Positions 51,873-64,000 of a stretch of DNA of 64,000 nucleotides are shown in pieces. The stretch is from assembly GCA_013365325.1 (NCBI GenBank), contig JABVXV010000010.1, positions 310,001-374,000 of the forward strand. Direction: 5' to 3'. The notes under the pieces were generated by a model. That model ran no database searches. It was not told where the DNA came from and saw nothing but the letters and a program-made list of their open reading frames with translations. The stretch is from Dipetalonema caudispina. Lineage: Eukaryota > Nematoda > Chromadorea > Rhabditida > Onchocercidae. Every line of letters begins with the position of its first letter. Positions within the stretch are counted from its first letter, which is position 1. Made by a program: the position numbers and the translations under genes.

Positions 51873-54800
51873 ATGGAGAAGATGCGGGAGGGTTTACAAC
51901 GACGAGCTCGTCGTATGCAAGAAAATTTGCAGCAGTCTGTGGGATTGTACGTTATCTTCTGCATTTCTGTATGACTAACAGCTAACGGTATTAGCTACCA
52001 CTGAGGGGAATTGGATGATAATGAGAGGTCTCATGTTTTTATTTCTCTGCTGCGTTGTGGATAACCATTAGAAAGTTAGTGTTCCCCAACAATGAGTATG
52101 GATCACGGCAGAACAGACTATCTTTCCCCACAAAAGAAGGAAGCCTGGATAATCACAAATTTTGTATAGTGTGGCAAATTCCGAACTTTTATCATTGATC
52201 TTAGCCATCCTTTGTTGGAAAAGTTACTTTCAGATCTGAGAAAAAAGACGAGCTACAGAGTGTAAGTCATGTCGAACAAAGAAACCAAAAAATTATTTTA
52301 GCGGTAAAAAACACACGACAGAATTTGCAGAATTGTATAAGAAGTGTCAATAGGGAAGAAGCTATTGATAAACGGAAGGTATAATAATTTCACTCGAGAT
52401 TTCTTAGCAAGCGTTCTGAAAACCTGAGAACGGAAAGCCTCTGTTATTCCTACTGAAAGATTCGTTGATGTTATGTGTTTCTTATTTCTAAGTTTTCTTT
52501 TTGTTATTGCTTCTACAACAAAACTTCAGGATAGAGAACCCTTTACCTGATTTCGAAATTCTTTTGTTTTCCATGATGTTTAAAAGAAATCACTTGTTGA
52601 CTTGAAGCTAAAACTAAGCTATCAAAAATATGACTAGTGTTTTGTAGAGACGATTAGATGAATTTGGCCTTTGGCAACAGCTGCTTACGGATGCCAAAGA
52701 GTTGGAGAATGTTTATCCGCGTTCGCAGCCATCTGTTCTTGCTGATACATTGAAGCTATATGGCGACGCTATGGGTGTAATTCTTGAAGAACGGGTCTTG
52801 ACAGATCAGTTAATTGAGAAAAGGTTCTTATGGATGTTAACGTAAACCAGTTATACATACTATGGATGAAGATAATATCGTGGAACACAACGATGTTGTT
52901 TCCTTTATAAATTATTCACGTTATAGCGTTTTGGATGCTTTTGGGAAGTATATGGACGATGACAAAGCACTATCGAAAGCAAAAGAAAAACTAACGCGTA
53001 CAGTCGTTGATGTTGAAGTTAGCAGAAAACGTAAGCAGGGAAATCATGACGAGTCAAAAGCGCAGGAAATCCAGGATGAATACGATGCTTTACAACTTAA
53101 ATTAGAATCTTATAAGGTTAATTTTTCTGTATAAGATACAGAATTTGTTTAATAATGTGTAAAATTGCTTGTTGAATAATTGACCAAATTAGTTGCGCTT
53201 TTTTGCATTCAGGATAACATTTTTACGGATATTTTCGTACTGCTGTCAAGGGAAGCTGAAATTGCTGGTATTTATAAAGAATTGATCATTGCACAAATGG
53301 AGTATCATCGGACAGCCTTGCAGAAACTCGAAAACATCTTACCTGAAATCGATAGAAAAATCGGTAAGCACTTTATATGAAATTAAAAAAGGACGAACTT
53401 GTTTCGCTGTGTTTGAATTCTCTTCCAGCCAATAGGGTTTCCGCGCGGATTTGAATTTTACCATGACCATCAGTTGTAAATGTTTACCATGAAATAAATC
53501 TATTGTTCGCCTCAGAAAGCAAATGACTACCTGTAATCAATGAATTTATTACAATATGCTGAGTGAGTAATAGACAGCAGTTTCTCTTGTATTACTTTAA
53601 AAATGATTTATTCAATAATTTTCATATTTTATATTGCTTCACTACTTGATGTTTTTCCTAGAGTTCAAATTTTTTTAGCTTCGTATCCTAATCGCCCAGT
53701 CTTTGGATGTCATCTAGAAGATCATTTACGTTGTTCTAATCGTTCGGTGGCTTTGGTTCTTGAAGTGTGTTGCTCTATTTTGAAATATCAAGGTTTCCAG
53801 GAGAAGGTTTCGTAATTCCCAGTTTTTATATGAACAATATATGTTTTCTTAAGGCCCTTTTGCGGTGATTGTAATTTCATTTAAAAAGCATTCGTGGTAC
53901 ATCTTAATCCAGTGTATGCATGGAATCCGGAATTATCAGATATTAATGGTACTTTATTTCTAGGGCCTTTTTCGAGTTAGCGGTAACAACAATCGGATCA
54001 GGCGCCTTAAAGCGGCATTTGATGCGCATCAAATTAATAATAGTTCACTGGAAATTGCTGAATACATTAATGATCCTCACTCAGTTTGTTCGGTCCTAAA
54101 ATGCTATCTTCGTGAACTTCCTGAACCATTAATGACGCATGCACTTCACTCAGAGTGGGTTATCATTGCCAAGTAAGTTGTTGTTTGTGTAACTAGTCAT
54201 CGGTCCCATAGAACTATTACAAAACTTCGCCAAATTACTTTTTCTATTCACACAGTGCTGGGATTTATAACTGTCGTACTCATTTATGAAAACATTCTTG
54301 GATTCACTTCGAACACAGAGTATAACCCTTGTCATGCAACCTAATTTTTGTTTTCATGTTTGTAACAATTTTAAGGAGAGATCCGGATTACCGGAAGGAT
54401 GCCATACATCGACTTCTTCCTTTGATGCCAGAAGCAAATCGATACAATCTTGCCTATTTAATCAAATTTTTGCAACTGATATTGGATTATGAGGAATATA
54501 CAAAGTAATGTTTTCATATATATATATATATACATAAGTTATGTGATGATGGATGGTTTTCAAATTCATTTTCTCACATGAGTGAAGAATTTAAAGTCTC
54601 AATTTTGTTGCAGAATGAGTGTAGGCAATTTGTCGATCGTTTTCGGTCCGAATTTGATTGATGGTGGCAATGGTACTGAATCGGAGAATATACTTGGTTC
54701 AAAATTGGTGGAAACGTTAATAGTCAATGCCGATTTTTTCTTCCCGAACTGTAATTTTTGAGCGAACTTTTGATTTCTCACACTTACTCGTATCTGTTAG

Positions 54801-56266
54801 TTGCGTGGTGACTTCTCAACTGATTGTCATATCCGCTTTTTTTGAATGCGGAAAAAAAAATTATCTGTCGTCTTGAAACACGAAACACTGTTTGTTTAAA
54901 TTTGAAATGAATTTTCTATACATCGAACCAAAATCAGTTTTTATAAAAGTGTGACCAACATGGTTACTAACTTGCTAATTATATGCATACCGTGAGGTAG
55001 TTTCTAACGAATTAGTTCCATAGAGAGGGGTGTGAAGCAGGGGGGTAATTCTATGTCGTGCTTTTTAGTAATAACGCTATTTCGTTCTTATATGGCAATG
55101 CATGGACATCTTTAAAATGTCAGCTATTTGTTATTTATTCATTCGCTTTTTATTCATTTTCTATAGGCCATGAAATTTATATTTGTAGATAACTTCAACT
55201 ACACATCACCATTACTTGATTCATTTCTGCAACGAAAATCTGAAGTGACGAATAACTTCGGCAGTGGAGATCGTGTGATCGCACGTGGTACACAAGGACA
55301 GCAGCATATCGCTCTTCGTCATACACAAAGCAGCAAGTAGGCTCCCAGTTTGGAATTAGCACTGTCGTTAAGATATAGGTTCCGTTATAAGCGTTTTTTA
55401 ATTTTTATTTCTTGGTTCTATTTTTGATATTATAAATTTAGACTATCCTTTTTCTTTTCTGTTTGTTTCGATATGCTCGAAAGTTAAGGAATTCTGGTTT
55501 TTACGTTGTTTTTAGCAAAACATACTTAACATTTTCTAGCAATTCCTGCAAGAATTCAGTGCAGTTGCGCAGTACAACCTCTGTGCTACAACAATCATCG
55601 CAGCCACAGTCAGCTTCTTCCACTTTACGTGCTCGTCCCAAGTGGCCTGCACCACCGCCACCTGTTGTGGGTTATTCAAATTGTAACAACAGCAGTAATA
55701 ACTGTACAACTAATCATTCGAATCTTTGCAATGATAGCGTAGAAGAGATGTCGTCTAGTTTAGAAAACTTGAATAATTTTATTAGCAAAAGTCCATCAAT
55801 TGCATCCAATGATTCGATGGCTGAATATGGCTGTACAATCAATGTTGAAATATGCGATAATTTTCCTTTCCAACAACAAATGACTCGTTCCTATCATGAA
55901 CCAGGCCGACCACTACGTCCACCACCACCACGTAATATGGGGCGATCATCTACACCGGACGGAGGATTTCAAACTTCTGTCGTTGATTCGGTGGAGCATG
56001 ATAGCTCACAAGAGGTTGCTAAAATGTTGCAACCTGATCTGCTGAGAAGCCGAAATTCAGCTGAGATTTGTCGTAATGCCTCTGTTCCAGTTGCTTGTAC
56101 AAAAGACAATCGTACCGTGGTACATTTAGATACTGATGCTTATCATCAGCATGCTGGAACATTATCGGGAGCTGAAAGCTGTAATACATTGCCTAAACCC
56201 CCTTTGCCTTATAAACCGAAATCAATAATTGATTTAAACAAGCCAAACGAGATCACTAAGCTTTAG
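51873..56266 (+). CDS. BAR-domain RhoGAP, nadrin/RICH/SH3BP1 (ARHGAP17/44) type
   Basis: Eleven exons: 51873-51946, 52234-52378, 52648-52823, 52927-53116, 53213-53363, 53679-53806, 53964-54172, 54376-54504, 54614-54750, 55189-55336, 55540-56266 (737 residues). Residues 1-245 are helical and align in order with the N-terminal BAR domain of the nadrin group (for example LLTDAKELENVYP, EYHRTALQKLENILP). RhoGAP follows, about 255-450: GLFRVSG with the arginine finger at about Arg292, CYLRELPEPLM, NLAYLIKFLQL, FGPNL. The 290-residue tail is Ser/Gln/Pro-rich with KWPAPPPPV, RPLRPPPPR and KPPLPYKPK, likely SH3 ligands. The family senses curved membrane and turns off Rac/Cdc42-type GTPases at junctions and endocytic sites; which GTPase is unknown. 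No SH3 domain is seen. The intron 52824-52926 contains a tempting in-frame piece that is best treated as intronic. Confidence 0.93.
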
Positions 56267-57111
56267 TTTTGTTTTATTTTTTATCTTCATTTTGTTCACA
56301 CTTCCTATATACATATGTTGACATGAAGTAGACTTACAATTTATTTTCCCTTGGAAATCATCCAACGGTTAAAATTTGAAATTGTCAAATTCCTTGAGCA
56401 AACTTCCAGCTTTTTTTTGATATATTTTATGGATTTACTTAATTAACTTCCGATGTGTTTCCATCCGAAGAATGACGTTTAGAATTTAGTGCTGACTCAA
56501 CATTTTAATGTGAAATGTATAGACAGGACTTTCCTCTATCATTTCAATCTTATAGTTTACTAGATTTCTACATCAAACGTTATTCTCGTTTATTAAGATT
56601 GGTTTATTATATATTTATCAGGCAATTTGTTTCACAATAGTTAAACCAATTGAAAAGATATGCTGTTCAGGTTAGAATTTTTTTCTCTACTTTTTTGTTT
56701 GCAAGGTTTTCCTGAATTATTTTAGGCATGCATATTGTGCAAAGTTTTTAATTTTATGTGCAGAAATTCTACATCAATTCAAGAAGTCTTAAATATGCAG
56801 CGATAGTTTTATATTTGTAAAGTTTCCCACTGAACAGTAATAATGATAGGATAGTGACAAATTTAGTGGTCATTTGTTTTCACCGCTAAGATAAATAGCA
56901 AAGAATGTTTTTGGCATTTACTCACCTTTCTTAACGAAAATTATGATTGTTGGGATGCACAGTCACTTTGTTTGAAGCTCAGAAATCTTGTTTCAGTTTT
57001 GAAACCATTCCACGATTCTCTTCGTTGCTAGTTTTGATTCGAAAATTCTTTAACATTCATTAGGATTACCACTCCCTTGGTTTTTCTCTTCGTTTAAAAT
57101 TTTGCATCTTA

Positions 57112-57167
57112 AGTTCCAGTTCCTCTTGTTTAGTGAAATAGTTCCAGTTCCTCTTGTTTAGTGAAAT
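57112..57167. repeat. 28-bp perfect tandem duplication
   Basis: The unit beginning AGTTCCAGTTCCTCTTGTTT is repeated twice without change (57112-57139, 57140-57167). It is non-coding, about 850 bases after the RhoGAP stop. Confidence 0.92.
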
Positions 57168-57199
57168 CTTTCATGAAAGCAATTAGCTTTGTGGAGTTT

Positions 57200-57559
57200 C
57201 TACGGATACTTCGGGCTTATTTCCAACATTTTATGTGTAGTGGCGAATGACATTTCGTCTGAACTCATTTCCTGGTGGGTAATACGTTCATTTACCATGC
57301 TAGGATGTGGTGAAGGGTTGTGGATCACTCTTTTCAGTTTTTCTTCCATTCCGTAAACAATGCTTACTTTCTCAATATCGGTATTCGAATGACGTGTATT
57401 AACGCTTCTTAGCTTGTAAAATTTGAAACTTCCTTTGCTTGAAATAATTGATCGGTTCGTTGTTATAAACTGCGAATTTATGTTGATTGATGTACATTTC
57501 CTGCATAACCTCCTGCGTGTGATTGTCTTTTCGAATTTGATCTGTGTGATATCCATCAA
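57200..57559 (-). CDS. Uncertain single-exon ORF, 119 codons
   Basis: An ATG-to-stop frame with a Lys/Arg/Ser/Thr/Ile-rich product and no domain, signal peptide or membrane segment that I can recognise. It has no clear splice sites in phase with the neighbouring DENND1-like gene, which stops 760 bases upstream on the same strand. It could be an unlinked small gene, part of a long 3' UTR, or chance. Confidence 0.18.
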   Translation of the reverse strand: MMDITQIKFEKTITRRRLCRKCTSININSQFITTNRSIISSKGSFKFYKLRSVNTRHSNTDIEKVSIVYGMEEKLKRVIHNPSPHPSMVNERITHQEMSSDEMSFATTHKMLEISPKYP

Positions 57560-58318
57560 TACTTCTTGTATTTTTGACTGGTGCTTACTAATGCACCACT
57601 GCTCTTCACATTGTCAATTCTTTTGGGCAGCGTTTTATTGATGTCATTTTTTCCAATATTTAATCTTTATAGTGGGTCCCACTTTTGTCAGGAAAGGAAA
57701 AAAAGAATGGTTATCTTTGAGCAAATTAGATCTTGAATTCACATTGTTACCTGGAACAATATTAAACTCCAGCTTATCGGTCAAAAAATGAGGAGCTGCT
57801 CCGGCATAAATCATCCCACCAAGTACACCATAACTTCACAAACTGTTTTATCTTTTCTATGAAATATAATCTGTTAATCAAGGATTTGCATTATTCATTT
57901 TACAAATATTACTCCGCTATCCTACAATTTTATTCTAGAAAGGCCTAACATGTACACGCCCGAACACCAGCAGTCTAGACTTGTTGGTGTGTTGAGATTT
58001 ACGAAAACAGGAAATGCATAAATGGATAGTTATTTTACTGGGACTTCATAAAGAAAATGAAAATAAGAGACAGGAAAGGTGATACAAGTATAGGAATAGA
58101 TAACTACGATTTCACATGTAATGAAGTATTGAATTAATGACATGCAGTATTAAATTCCGGTGGGAGCAACGTCCCATGCCAAAAACGGATGTAATCGATA
58201 ATCAGTATGATCATTTCCCGAAACAATTTTTGAACGAGATATACAATAGTGTATTAAACAGCAGAATCTGTATTGCACGATGAAAAGAAAAAGACGAATG
58301 AATAAATTACGAACAGAA

Positions 58319-61300
58319 TCAATCAAAACGTTGCCAACGGTCTCTGGGAACACTGCAGTTAACCGGACTTGGTGGTGAAGAAGTAGTTGATGGAAGTGAT
58401 GCGAATGGATCGAAATTCAGGAATTGTAGAGAGAGATGATGTGCGGGTGTATCTACAAGTTCCGTTGAGCTTGCAATCGCTGCTCTTCCAATTGAAGTAT
58501 AAGATGGTCGTGGTGAGCCATCAGTTTTATGATTTGACGTTGATGGTAATAAGTTGTCACTAAAATCGATCAGATCCGTTGTGTCTTCAACTACTGATGA
58601 TGACGTGGTCTAAAAGAAATAATACGTTTATAATTTCATCAAGATGAATGATTATTTTACGTTTTGGCCTTGCCAGTGCTGATCATTCAACAAGGCAATC
58701 TTTGAAAACCAGTTGTCAAACTGTTCCGTTTAACTAATGCATGACTATTACGATAAAAAATTGTAATAAGATTAAAAAAAAACATAGATTTGCCTAGAAT
58801 GCCCTCTGCTGAATCTCGTCAGACATTAGATATTTGTTGATCAGATTTTTTTTTAATTTGAAGCATATTAAAATCACACACCTCACCATCAGGTTCCACC
58901 TTATTTTCGGTCATCCACTGCTGTGTGTCGAATGAAAGCGCTCCATCATCATAAAAAGGATGTGACTTTCTAGAAGAAACCCGTCGAATTTCTTTTGGAG
59001 TCAAACGGCCCAAGCGCTCTTTCAGCTAAAAATCCGTTAGGATTTCAAACTGAAACTGCCACTCTTCAAATTAACTCCAATTTCAAACTACCGAGTACAC
59101 TGAATTTCTTCTAACTAAAATTATCAGTAACTTTTAGCAATGGGAAATCCTGAAGGGAAGTTTTGTTACGGAAACTAAGAAAGAATATAGGGCCTTACCA
59201 TAACGAATGAACTTTAAAATAAACTTACAGCAATGGAATGAACTTTGTCCTTCAATAAACCAATCACATCATTGGCATTTTCTCGAACCTAAATATGACG
59301 GGAAGTTAATAAGAAACAATAAAGCGACAGTGAAGCATTCTTCTTATACAATGAGCAGTTGGAGAGGAAGTGAAACCCTTGCAGTTTTAAAGACCAAAGA
59401 AGAATGAAATCACGGGAATTACAGCACAAACAGTGTCTGTGATCCACATATCCGGGAATTTATTTCCCGAAATAGCAAAGAAAACTACCAGGAATAAAAA
59501 GCGAAAAGTGGGAATAAGTTTGCAAACGTGGTCTTACGTGGGCATTTAACAACATGAACATTTCATAATGGTGAATTGTCACACTTCCCCTCCTCCAGTT
59601 TTGACAAGTCATGTAAGTAAAAATCACACATAAACGGAACACCATCATAGTCACAGCAACCACAATAGAAGTATTAATGAAAAGCTTACAGAAGTTACTG
59701 CATTTTGAAACATTTCTGGATGATTCTGCAACAATTCCAGATTTTCAATCTAGTCAGAATCAAAAATACGTAATGCAGTTTGGGGACAGGAAATGAACAG
59801 ATGAGATTTTTCAAGAATCCAAAGTTTGTACATACCAGATGTGATGTCTTCGATGATTTCATTTCATTAACACGAATCTCTTTTTCAAATTCATCGTCAA
59901 TTGGTGCTCCAGAATTCAGCGCTGCGATCCTTTCGTCGATGAACTGCAAAGGAACCAAGTAATAAAAGTAGTTTAGAATGTCTTCATCATTTGACGATCT
60001 TGAAATAAACATAATGCTCAATGAGCTTAATTAATAAAAGTAACGCGATTTTTACACGATCGTTTATGAGGGCATCCTCACCCGTTCAAGGTATTGTACA
60101 CCATCTTGCCCAAGCAAGGATCGCAGGTAAGCCTGAACACCAGGTTTCTGATTCTGGATAAATTTTTGGCGATCCCATGAAAAAGAATACGATGAACATG
60201 ATAATCCTTTATGGTAACCACCAAAAAGAAAAACGTTTGTCCTGCAACATAATTCACGAAATGATAGAAAAATTACCATGAGAATTTTCAGATTACCGAG
60301 TTCTCAACCTAACGAACAGTTCTTATCTATCTGACATGCCACGATCTTCGATATTTCACTAACCTATATCAAATATGATATCAAATCGCTAACCTGAGAA
60401 AAGAACGAGCTAATCCATCAGAAAAGAACATGTTGGAGGATGAGTGTAAATGATGCCGAAGGATACTCAATGCTTCAGCTGGCAAATCTAGCACATCGTT
60501 ATGAGTACACTGCAGTGTACGCTCCTCCAAATCGACGACCATCACATCGCCGAGCTCAAGCTGTTTCACAGACTAAATTGAAACTTAGAGTAGCTGATTA
60601 AAACTTATACAGTATATAATATATATCCTTGCAAGAAAGCAAGGATCTTTCACAGAAGATTCTCAGCTGAAAACTTTTTCATCTTTTTTGAAATAAGTAT
60701 ACTGCAAGTTATTAAGTCACAATCTACCGTTCCTTACACCAAGCAACTCTAAAATAACTCTTGATGCGATGAAATCAAAATGACAAACCTGCAAAATTCT
60801 CTTTGGCACTCCTATTAAATATGGCATTGGCGCCCTGAAAATAAAAAAAAAAGCTTTGTTCGACAATATCAGTTCTAAGCGAACTCTTAACGTTACAAAT
60901 AAAAACACTTTTGTAGAAATCCCCGCACAATGCAATGCGACCGAGGTGAAGGATATACCGAAACACAGCGAGGATATTCAAAGAAGTTTAAACAAGCCAA
61001 AAACACAATGACAATGCTTACCGATTAAGGTCACAGTACTATGAACCTTCCAAGCTCAACTTACAGATAAACTAATAGAAATGAGAAGACGAAATGCATA
61101 GCATTTCTTTCGGAAATTTTATAAATAGCTGTGTCCATCGTGATAATGCGCTGCATTGAACGGTCTGATAGACTAAGGGAACAAAAATAGTTACATTGAA
61201 AGACGACTTGCAATGACAAATTTTGAAAAACAGAAACAAAAAGTGAACAAATTAAAAAAAAAAAGAAACCAAAATGATAAACAATAAACTTACATAAGCA

Positions 61301-63297
61301 TATCAACCAGACCAGCAGGAAGTACAGGAATGAAAAGGTTTTGCCAATGCATTGGATAAAGTAACGCAGCAGCAGCAAATATACACGATGAAAGTTGACT
61401 TAATTTCGGACTCGTAAATAAAATACGCCGTTCCTTCAATAAGCTGCAAATTAAAAAATTTCGCATCCGAAAAATATTTCCAAAGCTTTTCGAAGTAGAT
61501 AAAGGTATGAATTAAAACTGAAAGTGAAGAATAGGCTTGCCTTGCATATAATGCGATCATTTGCTTTTCTGGTATGGCATTGTAAAATTCAAGCATGAAT
61601 TTATCCTCTTTCAAAGTAGGCAATCTACCGCTATCTGGCACAATTACTTGTAGTTTCTGCAACAAAAAAGCAGATAAGGGATTGAATTTGGTATCTCCTG
61701 AACAGGACTAGAGTATTAGTAAAGAACTGATCATTCTATTGCAATAAAAATGTTGATGACTCAGACTTCAAATTTAAACAACTCTTAGTTTGAAGTTGAA
61801 AGTGGAATATAGAAAAAAAGCGATGAATACATCAATTGAGAAAAACAAACATTTACACCAGGACTAGATTCGATAAGTAAATTCTCGCCAGGACCAGGAA
61901 TAGGTGTATGGTAAGCACACGTCAGGAAAGAATCCAATTCATTTGTCTAGAAAATTTTGAAAATTAAAACATGGAATGTTCGAGGAATTTCCAATCAATA
62001 AAAATTTTTATCAGATCTTGGCTGCAAAAACGTTTCGGAAATGAAAGCATTTGTCAGGGTTCGAAATCTCGACATACCGGTCTGTTGTTCATCACTGTTG
62101 ATATGTGATTAAGAATTTTGTAGAAAACATTGGCCCATGGAAGACCGCTGCAAAACTTTCACTTAGCTGGCCGTCAAAATCAGAACAATTGAAAGTGAAT
62201 TTAAATTTTCCAAGTATCAGACTTTCTGAAAAGGTAGTCTACAAAACACCTGAAAAATCAATAGTCATTCATTTCAAACAAAGTATCATGATCTCGTCTG
62301 AAATTTGTGGAGTTGATCTAGGATTAAATGAGACATAACTCTAAGAGGCCAGCAAGGTGTTATATACTTCATGCTCGCAACGCATTATAAAGAAAATTTA
62401 AATTATGCTCGTAAACATTATAAAAAAAGAATTTAAAAACATTCGAAAACTAGAAAGATTTGATGGAAACCTGAGAATACAAATACATGTATTATTGTGC
62501 GGCGTATGTCGACAAAAAGCATACGTATACTGCGATTTTTCGTCTGTTAAGACAAATGAAAACAGTTGCACCGTTTCCGTATTATAACTACAAAAGCCAT
62601 CGTTTTATTTCGTCAAGTATATTATCCGGGGTATTACATTTCGAGATATCGGAACACTTTAGAAAATGAAATTTAATCTTAATGAAGTCTTCTTATCACT
62701 TGTAAGCCCATCTTAGCAGAGATAGTTTGAGGTGCTATTTCTCATCTTAGTGCTCAAATATGATGGACATCCTTGCGAACTGTTTTTTGCGCAAGACATG
62801 GAAAAGGTTGCGAAAGAGAAGAAAAATGTTACCACTCTATATTTTTTCGAAATTTAGAACGACAATGCTGATGAATCAAACTTTTTAAACTTTTCTAAAC
62901 CAACAACAAAACAAATGTCATACTACATTAAGACAAATGCTAGTAAAGAAAAATGAAAATTTTTGCCAAAAACTAACTCATCGACGCCACAAGGAAAGCT
63001 AAATTGAGTTACAGATTTTAGTGTTTGTTCATGATTGAAATCATCAGGATATTTTTGAAGGATGACCGCTAACCCACCATCCAACGCTGCGCCAACTTCA
63101 CAAAATACGTCGAACAAAGTTATCACATCTTTCCTGAAAGTCCTTTCCAAATGTTCAGATGGGCAAAACAAATAAACCAAGGAAATTGAAGAAAAAAATT
63201 TCTTTTTCAATGAATTAGTCTATAGAAACATCCCAACATTAGAATTCAAATCTTGGAATTGAAATCTTGAACGGGAAATTTACCTATTCCGCGACAT
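58319..63297 (-). CDS. rme-4: DENN-domain Rab GEF, DENND1/connecdenn (RME-4) type
   Basis: Fifteen exons: 63297-63284, 63133-62978, 62587-62471, 62147-62078, 61946-61857, 61656-61541, 61443-61294, 60834-60789, 60572-60394, 60241-60082, 59943-59836, 59749-59690, 59288-59229, 59025-58882, 58609-58319 (586 residues). uDENN begins FDVFCEVGAAL (about 11-115); the cDENN core includes LLKERRILFTSPKLSQLSSC and APMPYLIGVP; dDENN has NVFLFGGYHKGL and QAYLRSLLGQDGVQYLERF (about 313-375). The tail has DLIDF (502-506), FDPF (556-559) and W582xxF585, resembling AP-2 appendage-binding DPF and WxxF peptides. DENND1 proteins activate Rab35 at clathrin-coated pits; C. elegans RME-4 does so in yolk-receptor recycling. 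The intron after 61541 uses a GC donor. Exon 1 is only 14 bases and is the least certain. Confidence 0.94.
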
Positions 63298-63299
63298 GT

Positions 63300-64000
63300 C
63301 TCATCAAAATAACAAATAATGAAAGATGACGACACCTTCTACAACCAAATAAAATACAACTCATCCAAACTGTTCAGCCCATAAAACTTCACCTGAAATA
63401 CGCAGATTCGTTTAAATATACAGATATTTTAATAAATGTCGAAATACGGTCCCTTCATCGGAAGCATTCGTTACAGGGTTCACGGAGATAAATAATCCTC
63501 CAAAATTATGAAAGCCAAATACAACCCATTTTTAACAATAGACATAGATAAAAGGCTTGAGTATTGGCAGCATAGTACTTTAAAATACTGAAAGATTTTG
63601 AATGCCTTAATGCGATAACCTTACACCTTCGCAAAAATCCCTCAGAAATCTTACCTTCCACTATGGAATCCCAATATTATAACCTGAAATATTTACCTGA
63701 CAAAGTAACAATGACATCCATCAATCCTAAAAACTAATCTGCTGGTTTTTGAAAGTAACGTACATAGGATATACGATATACAGCGTCTACTTTACGCTAT
63801 GCAAATAGGTGTTTTACCACACATCAAGTTACTTCACTGTATGGAATGAACACGTACATTGTTAGATCCGGGATATAAAAACAAAATTTCTAAACAAAAT
63901 GTTTACTTTCGTGTTGTGTATCAAATATCCAAAATTGAGAGTGATAATGAGAGGTTCAAATGCTGACAATCCATTAAGTCACATAAAAATTATTAGTAGA
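63300..64000. other. Region upstream of the DENND1-like gene
   Basis: AT-rich with no exon I can support; it probably holds the 5' UTR and promoter of the minus-strand DENND1-like gene. The acceptor near the ATG (GATGAG, AG at 63301-63300) is weak compared with the other genes here. Confidence 0.4.

Larger units (their letters stand above)
56267..58318. other. Tail-to-tail region between the RhoGAP and DENND1-like genes
   Basis: This contains the 3' UTRs of two convergent genes and a 28-bp perfect tandem duplication at 57112-57167. A 119-codon minus-strand frame at 57559-57200 is the longest unexplained open frame of the gaps; it is reported separately as a weak candidate. Confidence 0.5.

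Noticed and set aside
52262..52300. Donor-like GTAAGT at 52262 in the second RhoGAP exon, with an acceptor-like TTTTAG at about 52300.
   Set aside because: The reading frame stays open and aligns with the BAR domain across it, so it is kept as exon.
52824..52926. In-frame sequence reading on from 52830 toward an ATG at 52862, apparently extending the BAR-domain exon.
   Set aside because: Joining it would need a ~27-base intron or a frameshift. Donor 52824 and acceptor TTATAG at 52926 give a normal intron and preserve the family alignment.
54516..54532. AT dinucleotide run.
   Set aside because: A simple microsatellite in an intron; of no evident functional interest.

Overview
This window looks like nuclear DNA of a parasitic-type nematode, most likely a clade III (filarial-like) worm. 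The DNA is AT-rich, with many homopolymer A/T runs of 25-34 bases. Genes are broken into exons of roughly 14-700 bases by introns of about 50-900 bases, with nematode-style acceptors (TTTCAG/TTTTAG). In eight of nine genes a splice acceptor sits 3-42 bases upstream of the first ATG, as expected if mRNAs receive a trans-spliced leader. The species is an inference; no rRNA, tRNA, CRISPR, phage or bacterial-type operon was found. No single exon model was checked by computation; exons were joined by hand from frame, splice sites and family similarity.

Layout. + strand 4190-7514: glycogen-targeting subunit of protein phosphatase 1 (RVxF motif + CBM21). + strand 14822-21247: monocarboxylate-transporter-like (SLC16) carrier with a very long central cytosolic loop. 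- strand 24951-24007: small BTB/T1 (KCTD-like) protein. - strand 30851-29130: ER thioredoxin-like protein of the TXNDC12/ERp18 family ending in KNEL. - strand 37342-34715: membrane-anchored short-chain dehydrogenase/reductase of the SDR16C/RDH10-like group. - strand 44079-41406: GSKIP-domain protein. - strand 49014-45118: adaptor with an N-terminal PH domain, an SH3-ligand-like proline motif and two PDZ-like domains. + strand 51873-56266: BAR + RhoGAP protein (nadrin/RICH/SH3BP1 type) with a long proline-rich tail and no visible SH3. - strand 63297-58319: DENN-domain Rab GEF of the DENND1/connecdenn (C. elegans RME-4) type with AP-2-binding-like motifs in its tail.

The genes are ordinary housekeeping and signalling genes and do not form one pathway. 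There is a loose theme at the right end: the BAR-RhoGAP and DENND1 genes, tail-to-tail at 51.9-63.3 kb, both belong to families acting on membrane traffic, actin and endocytosis. The GSKIP-domain and PH-PDZ genes share a strand with about 1 kb between them and could be one trans-spliced unit. The large gaps (0-4.2, 7.5-14.8, 21.2-24.0, 25-29.1, 31-34.7, 37.3-41.4 kb) hold no convincing exons. They do hold a 340-bp foldback element (about 9344-9683), several near-perfect hairpins and short tandem repeats.

I did not find a clearly new biological system. The most unusual items are the PH/PDZ/PDZ scaffold, the charged KNEL-terminated tail on the TXNDC12 homologue, two apparent GC-AG introns, the hairpins, and the recurring acceptor-next-to-ATG pattern.
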